Source: Saccharum officinarum
Taxonomy: Eukaryota; Streptophyta; Magnoliopsida; Poales; Poaceae
Length of the DNA: 64,000 nt
NCBI GenBank assembly: GCA_020631735.1
Contig: CM036159.1
Location: forward strand, 16,469,511 to 16,533,510
Direction: 5' to 3'
A program made the translations under genes and the position numbers. Under the pieces are notes generated by a model that was not told the DNA's origin, searched no databases, and saw only the letters and a program-made list of their open reading frames with translations. This document shows positions 47,001 through 58,699 of this stretch, one piece after another (position 1 is the stretch's first letter; each line of letters starts with the position of its first letter).

Positions 47001-49144
47001 GAAAGCAACTGTACTGAAAAGATCAATCCAGATACAGCTTTGCTACTTAAGCGCTTTCTCCACTTGAGACATGTTTCTTGCATGATATTTAAGAGGACCA
47101 AAAACATATTTGCAATATTTAAATTGAATAGCCAATCTTGAGCGTATTCTAATTTATTAATTTGGTAAATGTGGTATAAACTTAGAATCAACAAAAAAAT
47201 TGTAGCATTTACAGTAAATCCCTTTTTTGTTTGGCTAAATAGATTACTTCTGATATTGCATCGGGATTTTGGGGATTTTAACCTTGGCTTCCACTTTCAT
47301 GCAGTAGTGTCTAAAATGTTAAGTTTTTGCTGATTTTTTTACCACAATTGCAACCTTTTATTCTAAGAAGCATCCTGCCATCACAAAACTAAGATAATCA
47401 TAGACGTTAGATATATGTTGCCATATATATCAATATTTTATACCATCTGTCATAAATTATTGGTTACCTAGTCACAGGATCGTTGACTCATCAATTGGAT
47501 TACACAGTAGTAAATAGTGTTTTCAAGTGTAAGATGCTGATCTAAGACATGCATTAAGTGCACCGTACTGACATAACAGATTGGACTATAATTTGGATTC
47601 TTGGATCTATGCCCAAGTTTGTTCTGTGAGTGTTACAATCAGGCCATCAAGTATAGTCTCTTTCAATTATATTGTAGCCCTTGATAATATTTTTTATGAA
47701 AACCCATCTGGTTATGTCCTCATATCATCTTGAATATAATCCAGGAAGCTCTCCTGTTGGCTGTTGTTGCCATTGGAATGCAAAATGCCCTTTGGTATAA
47801 TGATAAATTTGCCTAACTCTCTGGCATGGTCTACAATACACCCCCTATAATTTGCCTGATTCAATAGATCATCAGAAAAGAAAGGGAGCAGGTAGCATCT
47901 GCTACTCTTCCTGGGGTCAGCTAGCTAGGACTTGGTATTAAACCCCATGTGATCTTTTATAGTTTGCTGGCCTACATGGCTTGGTGGCTGCATGTTATGC
48001 CTTTATGGAAGAATGGTGTGAATGAATGCGGTTATTTCTGGTGCTATCTATTTTTTTTTACACAGCTGTATCCAGATTCTCATTCATATAGTAGTGTTTG
48101 GATGTTCAATGCAATGTACACTGGTCAGAACCTGGACAGTGAATTCACAATATAGAGTAACAGTATCTCTGCAATTTTCAAATGCTTTATGGCCAATTAG
48201 TATTTTCTTTTCCATTGGGCAACCCAAGATTTTGGAACGAATTACTTTCTTGCATCGTGTAACTTGAGCAAACCGTGCATTTACTGTAGAGAGGTCTGGT
48301 CAGTCTGATAAAAGCCCAGTTGATTCATCAGTAGTAATATATCGAAGTGTACTATTCACACTTTATAGCTCTATGTAATATGTAATTTTATAAGATCCGT
48401 GATGTCACAACTTTATGTTTCTTTGCGACCATACACTACTGTCATTGGCAAATAATGCTAAGAACGTGTTGAATTGTCTGGCAGGTCGCAAGTGCAACAG
48501 CAACATTCGTGATGATGTTCTCCTCCTCCCTCTCTGTGGTGGAGTTTTACTTCCTGCACAGATTCCCCCTCCCTTTTGGTAAATCCATGTTAGAAATCTC
48601 TAAACAGTTTTTAAAAGTGTGATTGTTGTATAGTAATGACACACTGTTTCTCTATCTGCAGCTGGCTACCTCATTTTCATTTCCATATTGGCTGGATTCT
48701 GGGGCCAGTGTCTGGTTAGGAAGATCGTGCATGTGCTCAAGAGAGCATCAGTTATTGTCTTCATCCTCTCCTCTGTTATCTTTGCCAGTGCTCTTACGAT
48801 GGGTATGAATCTATTGACAACTCATTGACTTGCTACTTTGTTTTAACTTGGCGAATTGCTAACCTCTTACCTGTCCAAGTTGAATTCGACTAAAAGTATT
48901 AGTGTTATTGTTCCAAAAAAAGTATTAGTGTTACTTAAATTCCTTTTGCAATTATAACATGCATCCTTGGGGAAAAATAAAATTTCTTTTATTACTTGTT
49001 TCGTCTAAACTAAGCTGGTTTGATTTTTAACTTCTTTTCTAAGACATGTTGTTTTGGTGAATTTCAGGTGTCGTTGGAACCCAGAAGAGCATTTCAATGA
49101 TTAACAACCACGAATACATGGGGTTCCTCGACTTCTGCGAGTAA
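44032..49144 (+). CDS. TauE/SafE-family membrane transporter, intact (copy 2)
   Basis: Exons: 44032-44241, 44374-44533, 44627-44827, 44955-45016, 45107-45155 (or to 45161), 45299-45363, 45667-45753, 46023-46073, 46396-46635, 48485-48578, 48662-48802, 49068-49144. All introns are GT-AG. The sum is 1437 nt, one continuous frame of about 478 residues ending in TAA, close to the usual length of plant TauE/SafE proteins. An N-terminal membrane anchor (about residues 22-42) precedes the first repeat ([18 protein letters not shown]) and several hydrophobic helices. A hydrophilic loop ([12 protein letters not shown]) separates the second repeat ([18 protein letters not shown]) and helices ending VVGTQKS. 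Bacterial TauE/SafE proteins are sulfite or organosulfonate exporters. Plant substrates are not shown by sequence, so a sulfur-compound or other anion role is inference. The ATG was chosen as the first after the TATA box and leader. Confidence 0.9.
44345..44371 (+). repeat. C27 homopolymer at intron 1 acceptor
   Basis: Twenty-seven C form the polypyrimidine tract directly before the AG of intron 1 in TauE copy 2. Copy 1 has (TC)21 at the same site. The exact length may be affected by sequencing. Confidence 0.85.
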
Positions 49145-49254
49145 CCCAGTCACACCATCAAACTGTCGATCCGTCCGGGAGAATGCAGGCCAATGCCTAA
49201 TTGACCTTATCTCCCTCAAAATCTAGAACAATAGAGTCGCCAAGTGTGCGCACA
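49145..49254 (+). other. 3' flank of TauE copy 2
   Basis: The first ~50 bp match the copy 1 3' flank (cccagtcacaccatca(g/a)actgtcgatccgtccgggagaat). Homology ends near 49194, where copy 1 passes into the EPFL-like exon. No clear polyadenylation signal could be chosen. Confidence 0.5.
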
Positions 49255-49514
49255 GGTTAGCTCCTCGCTAACCCGCGCGCATCTTGCTCGACAGAGTCGC
49301 TTTAGTGAATTCAGCTCGTGTTAGCTCCTGGCTAACCGGGATCATATGGCTTTGGTTTTGTGGAAGTGGGCGAGATTTCGTCGTGTCAAGCATGTGTTAG
49401 CTCCTGGCTAACCTGCAAATGCGTGTGTTAGTGCAGGTTTTTGTCACGTCTGCGTCAGCTCCTGGCTGACCAGCAAGTATTTGTCATTCATTCTTGCGCT
49501 AGCTCCAGGCTAGC
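49255..49514 (+). repeat. array of five short hairpins with covarying stems
   Basis: Five inverted repeats lie at 49255-49273, 49320-49336, 49396-49412, 49454-49470 and 49498-49514. Each has a 6-7-bp stem and a 5-nt loop. Stems are GGTTAGC/GCTAACC, GTTAGC/GCTAAC twice, GTCAGC/GCTGAC and GCTAGC/GCTAGC; loops are TCCTC, TCCTG (three times) and TCCAG. Stem changes are matched on both arms. Spacers of 41-59 nt share words (ctgcaaa, tatttgtc), so the array probably grew by tandem duplication. Confidence 0.85.
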
Positions 49515-51526
49515 CTGCAAAAGTGCAAATATTTGTCGCATGGTACATTGTAAATGTCAGTCAATTTCCATTATGTTTGTACAGAGCCGAGTGCGTTTCA
49601 AGCCGTGTTGACCCGTGATATACGTACGTAGAATTTGAATCGTCTGTAGCTCTGCAGTGTTTGAGCGAAGATGCTATTTTGGACCTAAAATATGATGGAT
49701 CCAAACCATGACATGACCACTGGCAATTGACACAGATATACTATTTACTAAGGTAAAGCAGCGTTACAAACCCCTGCTAAAGAGTCAATTAAGAATAGTC
49801 CTTAAGATATGACGATGGTGGGAGTACCATGGGTGACGCTCCATCCTTCATAGAGGCTGTGAGACGCCGGGCTGGAGTGGCTTGTCAAAACAAATCGTAA
49901 TCACACTACAAGATTACTGTGCCATTCAAATAAGCTGCAATTGCTGAGGTTCCCTGAACTAAGCATTAGCACATTGTTTGCCTTTTCAAAGAGGAAACCC
50001 TTTAAATAAAACAGAAGATAATGTTGTTTTTCTATTCTATGTTCCAAAGAAGGTAAACAACAAACCTAAAGCCTACGGTTCCAAAGAAATGTCTGGTCTA
50101 TAGGCCTTGAAACCAAAACAGATAAGTTCATCAGACCATAAAATACACCAAGGTCTGAATGATTGTCAATAAGACGGTAGAATAGAAGTAGAAATGTATT
50201 TCAACCTTGCCTGATGGAAGGACGAATCTTGATGCTGCTCTGCAAGTGCTGCTAGAAAACGAGTGGATGCAAAAACAGTTAGCGAAAGTAAACATCAGAA
50301 AAGTTCGTAAAATATTTTGGAAATACACAATCACAAAAGTATATAGTTCTCTGTAGTCTCAACATCACATGCAAAAAATGGTGACCACAGTTGCTTACAG
50401 AACTCACGGAAATTATTCGAAGGCAATCATTCAGTAGTAAATAATGATGTACTGCTAGAAAACAGATGGTAAACATATCATGATGGATCATGGCTGGGTA
50501 CAGATATTGTGACAGCGAGGATAGGAAAATAAATATCAAATGATTTAAACTGTTGGAAACAAGGAAAAAGCTAAAATGATACCGACAACTGACCATGTGT
50601 CCTCATTGAACAACAACATTATGGTGCTGTTGTCGTTCATTCCTGAAGTAACATACAATATTATACTGACATCCTAGTGGCACATTTGGCTAATATGGCA
50701 TAATTAAAATTTAGTGCGACAGAAGTGCCCACACAATTGGTAGCTAGCAATGGCATTGCATTTGCCCAAGTTGAAGTCATACAATGCTGTGAGACTGAAG
50801 TGCCAACAAAATTTCTAGCTAGCCATGGCATTGCATTTGGCCAATAGTGCTCAGAATAGTTGATCATGCAAATGGGTACAGCACTGACCATGTACTGCAA
50901 AAGCAGTGAGATAATGAAAAGGAAAATGGTGCTTGACAATCTAAACAGATCTAGGGATGGACTCAAGAACCATGTCCTGCAAAAGCGGTGAGATAATGCA
51001 AGCAACCTCGGAAACGATGTTTTATGCAGGTAAATGTTATGTCAGTAGCATTGTCAGTTTTATCTTAGATAAATACATCGATAAACCACTAAAAAAAGAG
51101 ATAAACAAAGAAGTTGCTCTGAAAAAGGATAAAAAACAGTTAATGGCGAATCTCTTTATAACCCAGCTAAAAATATAAGCAGCAAGTCATGTCCACCAAA
51201 TAGGCAAAGAAAGAGAGGCCTTAGAGACCCCGCCCCACCCAAAAAACACACACAACAGCACTCTCAGATTCACCATTGTGCCTGAATATTGTCATGGACT
51301 AGGCGACACAAATACATAATCCAGATTATGCTGTTCAGACACATCAACGCCATGACAGTAGGGCATCTAGTTGAACAGGACATTTCACCAACACTATGAC
51401 AGTAGGAAGGAAACACTATGAACAACACCATTCAATGGAATTTGGTTTGGGGGCGAACATCTGGGCAATGGGGTTTGAAGCCTCCGGGACATTTCAGTCC
51501 TCAGAGAAGAAGAAATTTCGTCTTTG
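49515..51526. other. intergenic, no recognised gene
   Basis: AT-rich DNA with short open frames on both strands and no recognisable domain. The words cattgcatttg(c/g)cca recur at 50753 and 50829 inside a duplicated ~70-bp segment (g(a/c)agaagtgcc... to ...tagctagc(a/c)atggcattgc). It could include non-coding exons of an unseen minus-strand gene, but nothing supports that directly. Confidence 0.45.
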
Positions 51527-51771
51527 ACCTAAATTAACTTGGGACGAGTCCGTTAAGAGAGATCTTAAGGAGTGGAATATCCCCAAGGATTTAGTTATGG
51601 ACAGGAGCGCTTGGAGATTAGCAATCAACGTGCCTGAACCGTGACATCTTTTGTCTTGTGCCCTTTATGTCCCTTTATGTGTCTCCCTGTTTCTCGTCTC
51701 TTTTGGGTTTCATCTCTAGCCTACCCCAACTTGCTTGGGACAAAAGACTATGTTGTTGTTGTTGTTGTTGT
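51527..51771 (+). mobile_element. RTE LINE 3' tail fragment
   Basis: Closely similar to the last ~240 bp of the LINE in TauE copy 1 (16105-16343), from acctaaattaacttgggac through ctaccccaacttgcttggga to a (TTG)n tail. It keeps TGG where the other copy has TGA at 16190. Extreme 5' truncation; no convincing target duplication found. Confidence 0.88.
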
Positions 51772-52006
51772 GAAGCTGGAAAGAGATACACGATTGAGTA
51801 TTCAATTTCAGAATGTGTCGGCTACCAGCAAAACAGGGTACTCTATTTTCATCGCAAAACCACCCACCAAGGCAAATATTACGGCCTACGGCCCATCACA
51901 GCCAGTTCAGGCCTTACTCCGTTCAAAACCAAAGCCAAAGGACAAGCGCCCGAGCCTCCCAGCGCTCCTCCATTTCGTCCGACCCCTCTCCGTCTCGTCC
52001 GACCCA

Positions 52007-52087
52007 TGTGACGTCATCCAAGCACCCGAGCCCTGTAACGTCATCCAAGCGCCCGAGCCCTGTAACGTCATCAAGGCGGTCGACCCC
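52007..52087 (+). repeat. 3 x 27-bp tandem repeat
   Basis: Units at 52007, 52034 and 52061 read tgt(g/a)acgtcatccaagc... to ...cgagccc; the third is diverged. The first holds the palindrome TGACGTCA. Because 27 is a multiple of 3 the open frame through it repeats a nine-residue unit, but nothing shows it is translated. Confidence 0.9.
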
Positions 52088-52110
52088 TTTGCACAGCTAC
52101 TGCTTCGCTC

Positions 52111-52240
52111 GACCCCCTACTGTAACACACTGCTACGGGCACACACGGGCCCCTACCTTTTCCTGCTAAGGAACAGACCCCCTACTGTAACACACTGCTA
52201 TGGGCACGCACAAGCCCCTACCTTTTCTTGCTAAGGAACA
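52111..52240 (+). repeat. 2 x 65-bp tandem repeat
   Basis: Units 52111-52175 and 52176-52240 both run from gaccccctactgtaacacac to ttgctaaggaaca-like ends with about six differences. Confidence 0.9.
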
Positions 52241-52275
52241 AGAGTTTGCCGCGTTGCGCAGGATTGTCTGGGAGC

Positions 52276-54269
52276 TTGTAACACCTGATTCATAATCCGA
52301 TCAAGGCTTTTACGGTTCTTGCTCGCCCCCCACGGTAGTAACAGGGAGAAGCTACGCTACGCCGCACCCTATCATGCCCACCTCAATGGGGTGGGGAGCA
52401 ACGGCCGTCCAGGCCCTCCACCTTTTCGTCGGCACAGCTTCAGGGCCACGAAATCTTCTTCATCATGACACCATGTCAGAGTATGGCCTCGCCGCATCAA
52501 CTATGATACGTCTACAGCCATGGCATGCCACCACCACGATGACGACTGTGCGAATGCACAAGTTGAGAGGAAAGCTAGGAATATGAGCACCTTAGGGCCT
52601 TTTCTTTCTATTTTCGTACATCCAGATACTGTAAGCCGACCCCTCCCTTTGCATACTATAAAAGGAGAGGGAAGGACCCTCGATAGGACACGTTGGACAA
52701 CGCCCAGCAATGGCAATGTATTAAGCATACACTCAAACACTCGAACACACTTACACACAGAGACCTGGGAGTTATCCCTCTCTCGACTAGCTCGTATCCC
52801 TCTATTACAAGCACTTCGGTATAAAAGCAACACGAGCAGCAACGAGCACTGGAAGTAGGACGTTCAGCCCGAACCAGTATAAACCTTGTATTCGCCTTGC
52901 ACACCATCGGAGGCTCCGACACACAACATCATTCACTTGTCTCGTCTCTAGACGCCCCCACGCTAGGTAGGGGAGCTCTGCGCATCACGTTCTATTCCAC
53001 CAAGTCTCCGATAGCCGGAAACGACATCAACTTTGCTCCGAGCTCCCACATCTGGTTTGGGAGCCTTGAGTTCGTCGTCATCGGGGAGGGCTACGACCTT
53101 GACCTCCTTCCACCGACCGGCGAGCCCACCAACTTCTCCGAGCTGGCGGCCAACCTATGACTCCGCTCTAACGAATTGAAGGGCACATGGCCCAACAAGT
53201 TCAGCTACCCCAGCATACCACGAGTCGGCCAGCCCTGCCATGACAAGAAGATTCATAAATCGTCAACAAACATCTATCATCTCAATCTAGAGGCAGGAGA
53301 GGTACCAGAGGATCTACCCCAACAACTCATGTGCTCCATTGCCGACGTCCTGGCATCGATCGAGACAAGCTCCAACTCTGACAACGACAACGACGACAAA
53401 GGCGGCACCGGCTTCACTAGGCTTCGGAAGATGCAACGCTTTTTGCGCATCAGCAACTACCTCCTCGACGACGAGCCATGCAATGACGACTTCGTTGATC
53501 GCTTCGACGGCCACGAGCTTTCATGGCCATAAAGGGAACAACTAGGTCTCTAGACAGAAGTTGGTAAAACAATCGTCGAGCCCACCTCCTATTGTTTTCA
53601 TTATTAATACTGCTATTAAGCTGCTCTTAAAAATCTTCCTTTAAGTTGCTCTTCATGTCCCTTGCAATGTTGTATATACAAAGTCATCATATGCATCATG
53701 GTCATACATGCATCATGCTGTATCATTTGCACACGGTCCGAATCTGGCTCTAGAGTTCATAGGCTAGCCATGCGGGGGGGTTTTGACAATTGCTCCAAGC
53801 CAATAGAGTGGGGGATGAATTAGGAGTGGCACACTAGCGGCCAGTACCTGGTTGCACCGAGCACCATATGGGACTTTTCGATCCATGTTTGAGTCTTGAT
53901 GAACACTAGTCCAGGGTATTTTATCAGAAAAAGGCAATGAGCCATCGGGGACGGTCGAACAATCCTGGTTACCCTACTGAACCAGTCTTCAAGAGCTCGA
54001 GGTCGGTCACTAGCTACCTCCGTTAAATCCCAATCGAATGGGAACTGGGAACCCACTCGAACTAAAAAACTCATTAGCAACTCAAACGGGCACCACGTTT
54101 CGACCCTAGGCGAGAGGGATGACGTGCTGCTGTCTAACCCCTCCTTCTTTGCAGAGAAGAAGCACGAGAGGAATGCATTGAGCCTCCTGACCAGATCGAC
54201 GCATGGACAAAGATTTTTGGAGACTCAGATTCATACGCATAACTACTTTCTCATTTCAAAGGCCCATAT
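52276..54269 (+). mobile_element. left part of a decayed Tat-like Ty3/gypsy element
   Basis: Includes an LTR-type promoter (TATAAAAG at 52657), a transcribed-leader-like region with aggacgttcagcccgaacca (52858-52877), then a region with GSLEFVV (53070-53090) and an acidic open frame 53176-53532 resembling the gag start of Tat-lineage gypsy elements. LTR edges could not be fixed. The internal region is cut by the solo LTR at 54270 and resumes at 58393. Confidence 0.5.
52657..52664 (+). promoter_or_regulatory. TATA box of retroelement LTR
   Basis: TATAAAAG in gcatactataaaaggagagg. It precedes a pyrimidine- and CA-rich leader typical of the R/U5 part of grass gypsy LTRs. Confidence 0.55.
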
Positions 54270-57200
54270 TGTAGTAGAACCTCCTAAATTATATGGCCCA
54301 CATGCACCTGTCATTGTCCCTAAGACCTCTGACAGCGATACATGCACACCAAATAACCTAAGAAGATCTGTCGGGTGCCCTCACAGGATCTCGATTAAAC
54401 TACATTTAACAACTCATACCAGGATCAACAAAGGAGTAACTACAACATTACAACATTTGTACAAAACGTTACATCAGAGTGCGGAAGAATAATAACAATA
54501 AATTTATAAATCATGATTAAGTTAACTTTTTACAAACTTAACTTATATTGCGGAAGTCGAGTAGAACTACAGAAGACAACTTAGGTAGAACACCTAAGTT
54601 AGGAGAGGACAATCAAATCATGTCAAGCCCACTGACATGACCTAATTAGCAGCATCAGTTAGCACCTGCAACAGGGGTTAACAAACCCTGAGTACGAGAG
54701 TACTCAACAAGACTTACCCGACTAAGACAAAGACTACAAGGGCATGCTAGCTTTAGGGAATCAAGGTACGGGTATTCCAGAATCAATTTTTTTTTTGCAG
54801 AAAAGCTTACTAAGGTAAGTCCTTATCTTCAATATTTTACTTTTACCATTGATGGTTCATTAACCAATTCTAGATGATCCTAATCCAGATCAAAGTAATT
54901 ATCATCAAAACCTTTCTCATTCTTTCTTTCAATTCCAGTTCTTAACTACGATGCAAGTCAGGTGATCAAGTCTCCATAACCGAGGAGCAACGACGATTCG
55001 AATCGATTATACCCAGCTGGGGATCCCTAACCTCACGACATATGTAGAACTGAATCTTGCATATATCAACTCTCATTTAGATCTCCCAAAACCAAAACGT
55101 GTCCATCGCCACCCGAGAGTACAGTACTCCTCGAACCCGACCAAATTCTAGCCCCGAGGGTACACGCTACTCCCGCCATCTCTCCACTCCCAGTGCGAGG
55201 TTAGACGTTCTCGTAATGGAATCACTAACATTTTGGGCTTACCCAAGGCATGAGGCTAGTTGCAAAGTCTCGAACACAACAGGCTTACAACGAACGGACC
55301 TTAACCGACAAGGCGAAAACACTACATTGAGACTCCTTTCCCAATGCATGTTAGCAGTGGCCAAACCACCCGCCCGATCTTTCAAGTTCATTCTCATATT
55401 TCAATATTCATTAAGTATGCCATCATGGCTATGTAAACATTTCATTTAAAAGCTTAACTTCTAAGCATAGCGAAGCATACTACGTATTTTCAGTAAAACA
55501 GGTATCAAGGTTAATATCGTAATAATCAAGGATGATAATGCAACAATTAGGTTATCACTCAACTCCTAATTACTTAATGCAATAAACCATAGTATAAAAT
55601 AATAAAGATTTATAAGTATCAAGGTAGGGTTTAAATGCACCGGGGCTTGCCTGCGTTGCAGCGGTGGTTAGTTCTCGTAGAAGTCAAGTTTGACACCAAC
55701 ACCTCGAGTGTATCACCTTCTCCGAAGCTTGATCGACATGATCCAAAACACTCTCGTATGCACTACACGTAATAAAATGATGTGATGCTTAATATGATAA
55801 AATGCATGCCATGATGCATGACGCATGATGATGAATAAGGCATAGCATACCAGAGACATTTAGAAAGGATAAACATCAATTATCTACTTGAGTACAACTT
55901 TCTTTCGCGGTACAGTTGCAAGCTAACAAGGTTAATTTAAAGGTTAACTAACCATAACTTTGTTTTTACCCAAGAGGTTGCATCTAATAACAAGTAATCT
56001 TACCACAAGACCACTAAATAGTAACATAAATAAGTTATTAACTACTAAAGACCTAAGTTAATGACACTAACTATCATTAACAAATCCTAGTTAACAAGTC
56101 AATCATAACTTAAGCAATTAATTAAAGTGCCAAGGGTCATTACATGTTAATGACCCAAGGTCATCACTTAATCCCAAAAGAGCACACAACACTTAAAGTT
56201 ATTGATTTAACATTTAATTACTATTTAATTAATTAGGGCATAATTAATAGTTGATCAAACTTTACCTAAACAAGCTCAAACTTTTTCTATATATTAAGAA
56301 TGACTTAAAACAATGTCACAATAAATTTCATCATTTTTGGATTAATAAATTAATTATTAAAATTCATGGAAGTTGCATTTAATCTTTATTGGAACTAATT
56401 AAATCTAATGCACAAAGTAATCAAATTTAGGGTTTAACATTTTTCCTAGATAGTTTGCACATTGAGAAGCTTACCCAAAAATCTTCAGAAATTTTGAAAC
56501 TCTACACAATTTTTAATGAAATAAACAAATAGTATCACTATTCAAAATTTTGAAAAAAGAAAAACAAAAACCTCGGCCCACTGAGCGGCCCGCTCGCGCG
56601 CACCCGCGTGCTCGCGCCCGCACTCGCCCGTGCGGCCCAGCACCGCGGCCCAGCCCACGCGCGCTCACTCTCCCGTTCTCTCTCACTGACAGGCCGACCC
56701 CGCCTGTCATCGCCTACCTCCCGTGTCTCGCTCACTCCCACGTGCTCACTCACCTCCGCGCGGTGGCCGGCCGGTGACCAGGGCTTCGGTCGACCAACTG
56801 ACCCGACCAACACCAACTACACCTTCCTACGACTTCGTTTTACTAATTTGCCCCACAGTTCGAGCTCCGGTGACACTTCACCGACGACGGTGGCGGCTCG
56901 GCAACTACGGTGACCGACGACTCGACGACACAAAGGTGCAAAGCTTAAACTAACTAGCCAGGGAGCATCAGGGGCGTACCACGATCACAGAGGCATGATC
57001 GGTTGAAGCGGAGAGGCACTGGAGGCGGCTGGCCATGATGGCGGGGCTCAACCGGGACGGCGGCGACCCGAGGTGGAAGACGACGGTTTCCCGGCGATCC
57101 TGAGCGGTAGCATCTACACCAAGAGGCGCAACAGGTTCGCAAGGTGATGGCGGAGTGATTGGCGAGATGGAGATGGATGCGGTGGAGCAGGGAGGGTGAA

Positions 57201-58392
57201 TTTGGCCGGAGAAATGAGGACGGTGGCGGCGGCGATGGTGAAACCGGACAGCGACAGTGGCGGTGTCGGTCCTTTTATAACGCTGTGAAGCAAAGGAAGC
57301 AGCTGGAGAGCGCGAAGCGGTCCCTGTGGTCGCGGTGGCAGGATGGAAGGCTGTGGAAGCGGCCAGCGCGACGTCGGCGGCTCGCTGGCGCCCATGCCGC
57401 GCGCTGCCGGTGTGTGATTCGTCGGTGCACTGTAGCTGTCTCCCCCCAAATTTAAATTTTCGAACTATTTTCTCAAATTACTCTCAAATTCATGTGGAAA
57501 CTTGAAAAACTTCCAATATATGAAATCTTCAGAATTTCAAGCTCTACAAGTTTTGTATTGAACACTTTTTCAAATTCTAACTGGATTTTGAAATTTGAGT
57601 TTAAATTCAAAAGGGGACACATTTTGGGGATTTGGTAATTTAGAAATTACTTTGGATTTTATATTGAAACTTCAAAATCTCCAAACACCAAAGTTGTACA
57701 TCTTAACAAGACCTACAACTTTGTTGTTCAAAATATTTTCAAATTCCACCTCCATTTTGAAATCTTAGTTTGGGGACAAAAAATGAGTTAAATCTGAAAT
57801 TTGTTTATTTTTAAAATTGCTCCACATTTTACACTAAAACTTTGAAAACTCAAAATACCAAAGTGTAGCCCTTGAAAAGTTCTACAAACTTGGTTTTAAA
57901 CTTTTTCCCAAATTTTGCTTAGATTTTGAATTATTTCAAAAGGGGTAAAACAGGGTTTTGAATTCATTTGATTACTCTTTTTAACTAAAACATGATTAAT
58001 TATTTAACACTAATAAAACATTATTTCATGTGATAGGCAAAATAGCATAAACACATATAAAGCATTTATTATTAAAAGCAACATAACAATTTACTATTGA
58101 AACCTTATTAAGTAACATGTGAAACATTTAAATGAAACATATGAAACATTTTATTAACAACCTCTAAAATATGTGAACCAGGGCATATTAATAACATGTA
58201 AAACACTAATGCAACACATGAACCTCACATGGGAAACATTGCGCCAATAACACATGTAACATATGCAACATATGCAACCTGACTAAAGTAACATGTGCAA
58301 ATGAATGCATTTATGGCATGTCATTTGATGTTTATGCTTGATGATGCTTCATAATCAAGTTTTAATTGTTTCTTAACATCTAGGATGTTACA
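54270..58392 (-). repeat. solo LTR, 4.1 kb, gypsy type
   Basis: On the plus strand it starts TGTAGTAGAACC and ends GGATGTTACA. The perfect 5-bp target duplication catat flanks it (54265-54269 and 58393-58397), and no internal region is present, so it is a solo LTR. The architecture resembles the 3.9 kb LTRs: a 'gagtac...gtactca...gacttacccgac' block near 54690-54722, a GC-rich island at about 56570-57430 and a TGTAACATCC start (minus strand). It is a related but distinct family. Orientation is assigned from these shared blocks. Confidence 0.82.
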
Positions 58393-58401
58393 CATATGCA
58401 G

Positions 58402-58688
58402 GTACGACATCTACCCGGGCTACTATCCTCCTGCACTTAGCCAAGTACCAGCAGTCGCTTTGGCGATACCATGCCCGACGCATCCATGGCCGAGCATTCA
58501 ACATGGGTGACCTAGTACTCCGGTTGAAGCAGAGCAATAAGGAAAAACATAAGTTAACCCCACCATGGGAAGGTCCTTACATCATCGCAGAGGTACTTCA
58601 CCCCGGCACCTACAAGATAACAACTATGAAGGGCAAGGTCTTCATCAACGCGTGAAACATCGAATAGCTACGTCGCTTTTACCCTTGA
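58402..58688 (+). pseudogene. gypsy pol C-terminus (integrase tail)
   Basis: The frame contains ARRIHGRAFNMGDLVLRL, KEKHKLTPPWEGPYIIAEV and HPGTYKI. This is the C-terminal GPY/F-like module of Ty3/gypsy integrases. TGA at 58653-58655 replaces a conserved tryptophan codon before NIEQLRRFYP; a second TAG follows NIE. The upstream integrase core and RT are missing. It is the 3' end of the coding region of the element whose left part is at 52276-54269. Confidence 0.85.
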
Positions 58689-58699
58689 AAAGCATTCTT

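Noticed and set aside
49255..49514. CRISPR-like reading of the repeated dyads.
   Set aside because: Spacers are unequal and partly similar to each other, repeats are short and diverged, and the genome is a plant.
49904..49920. CACTACAAGATT resembling a CACTA transposon terminus near the hairpin array.
   Set aside because: No matching inverted terminus or 3-bp target duplication was found, and the hairpins lie outside the side it would face.
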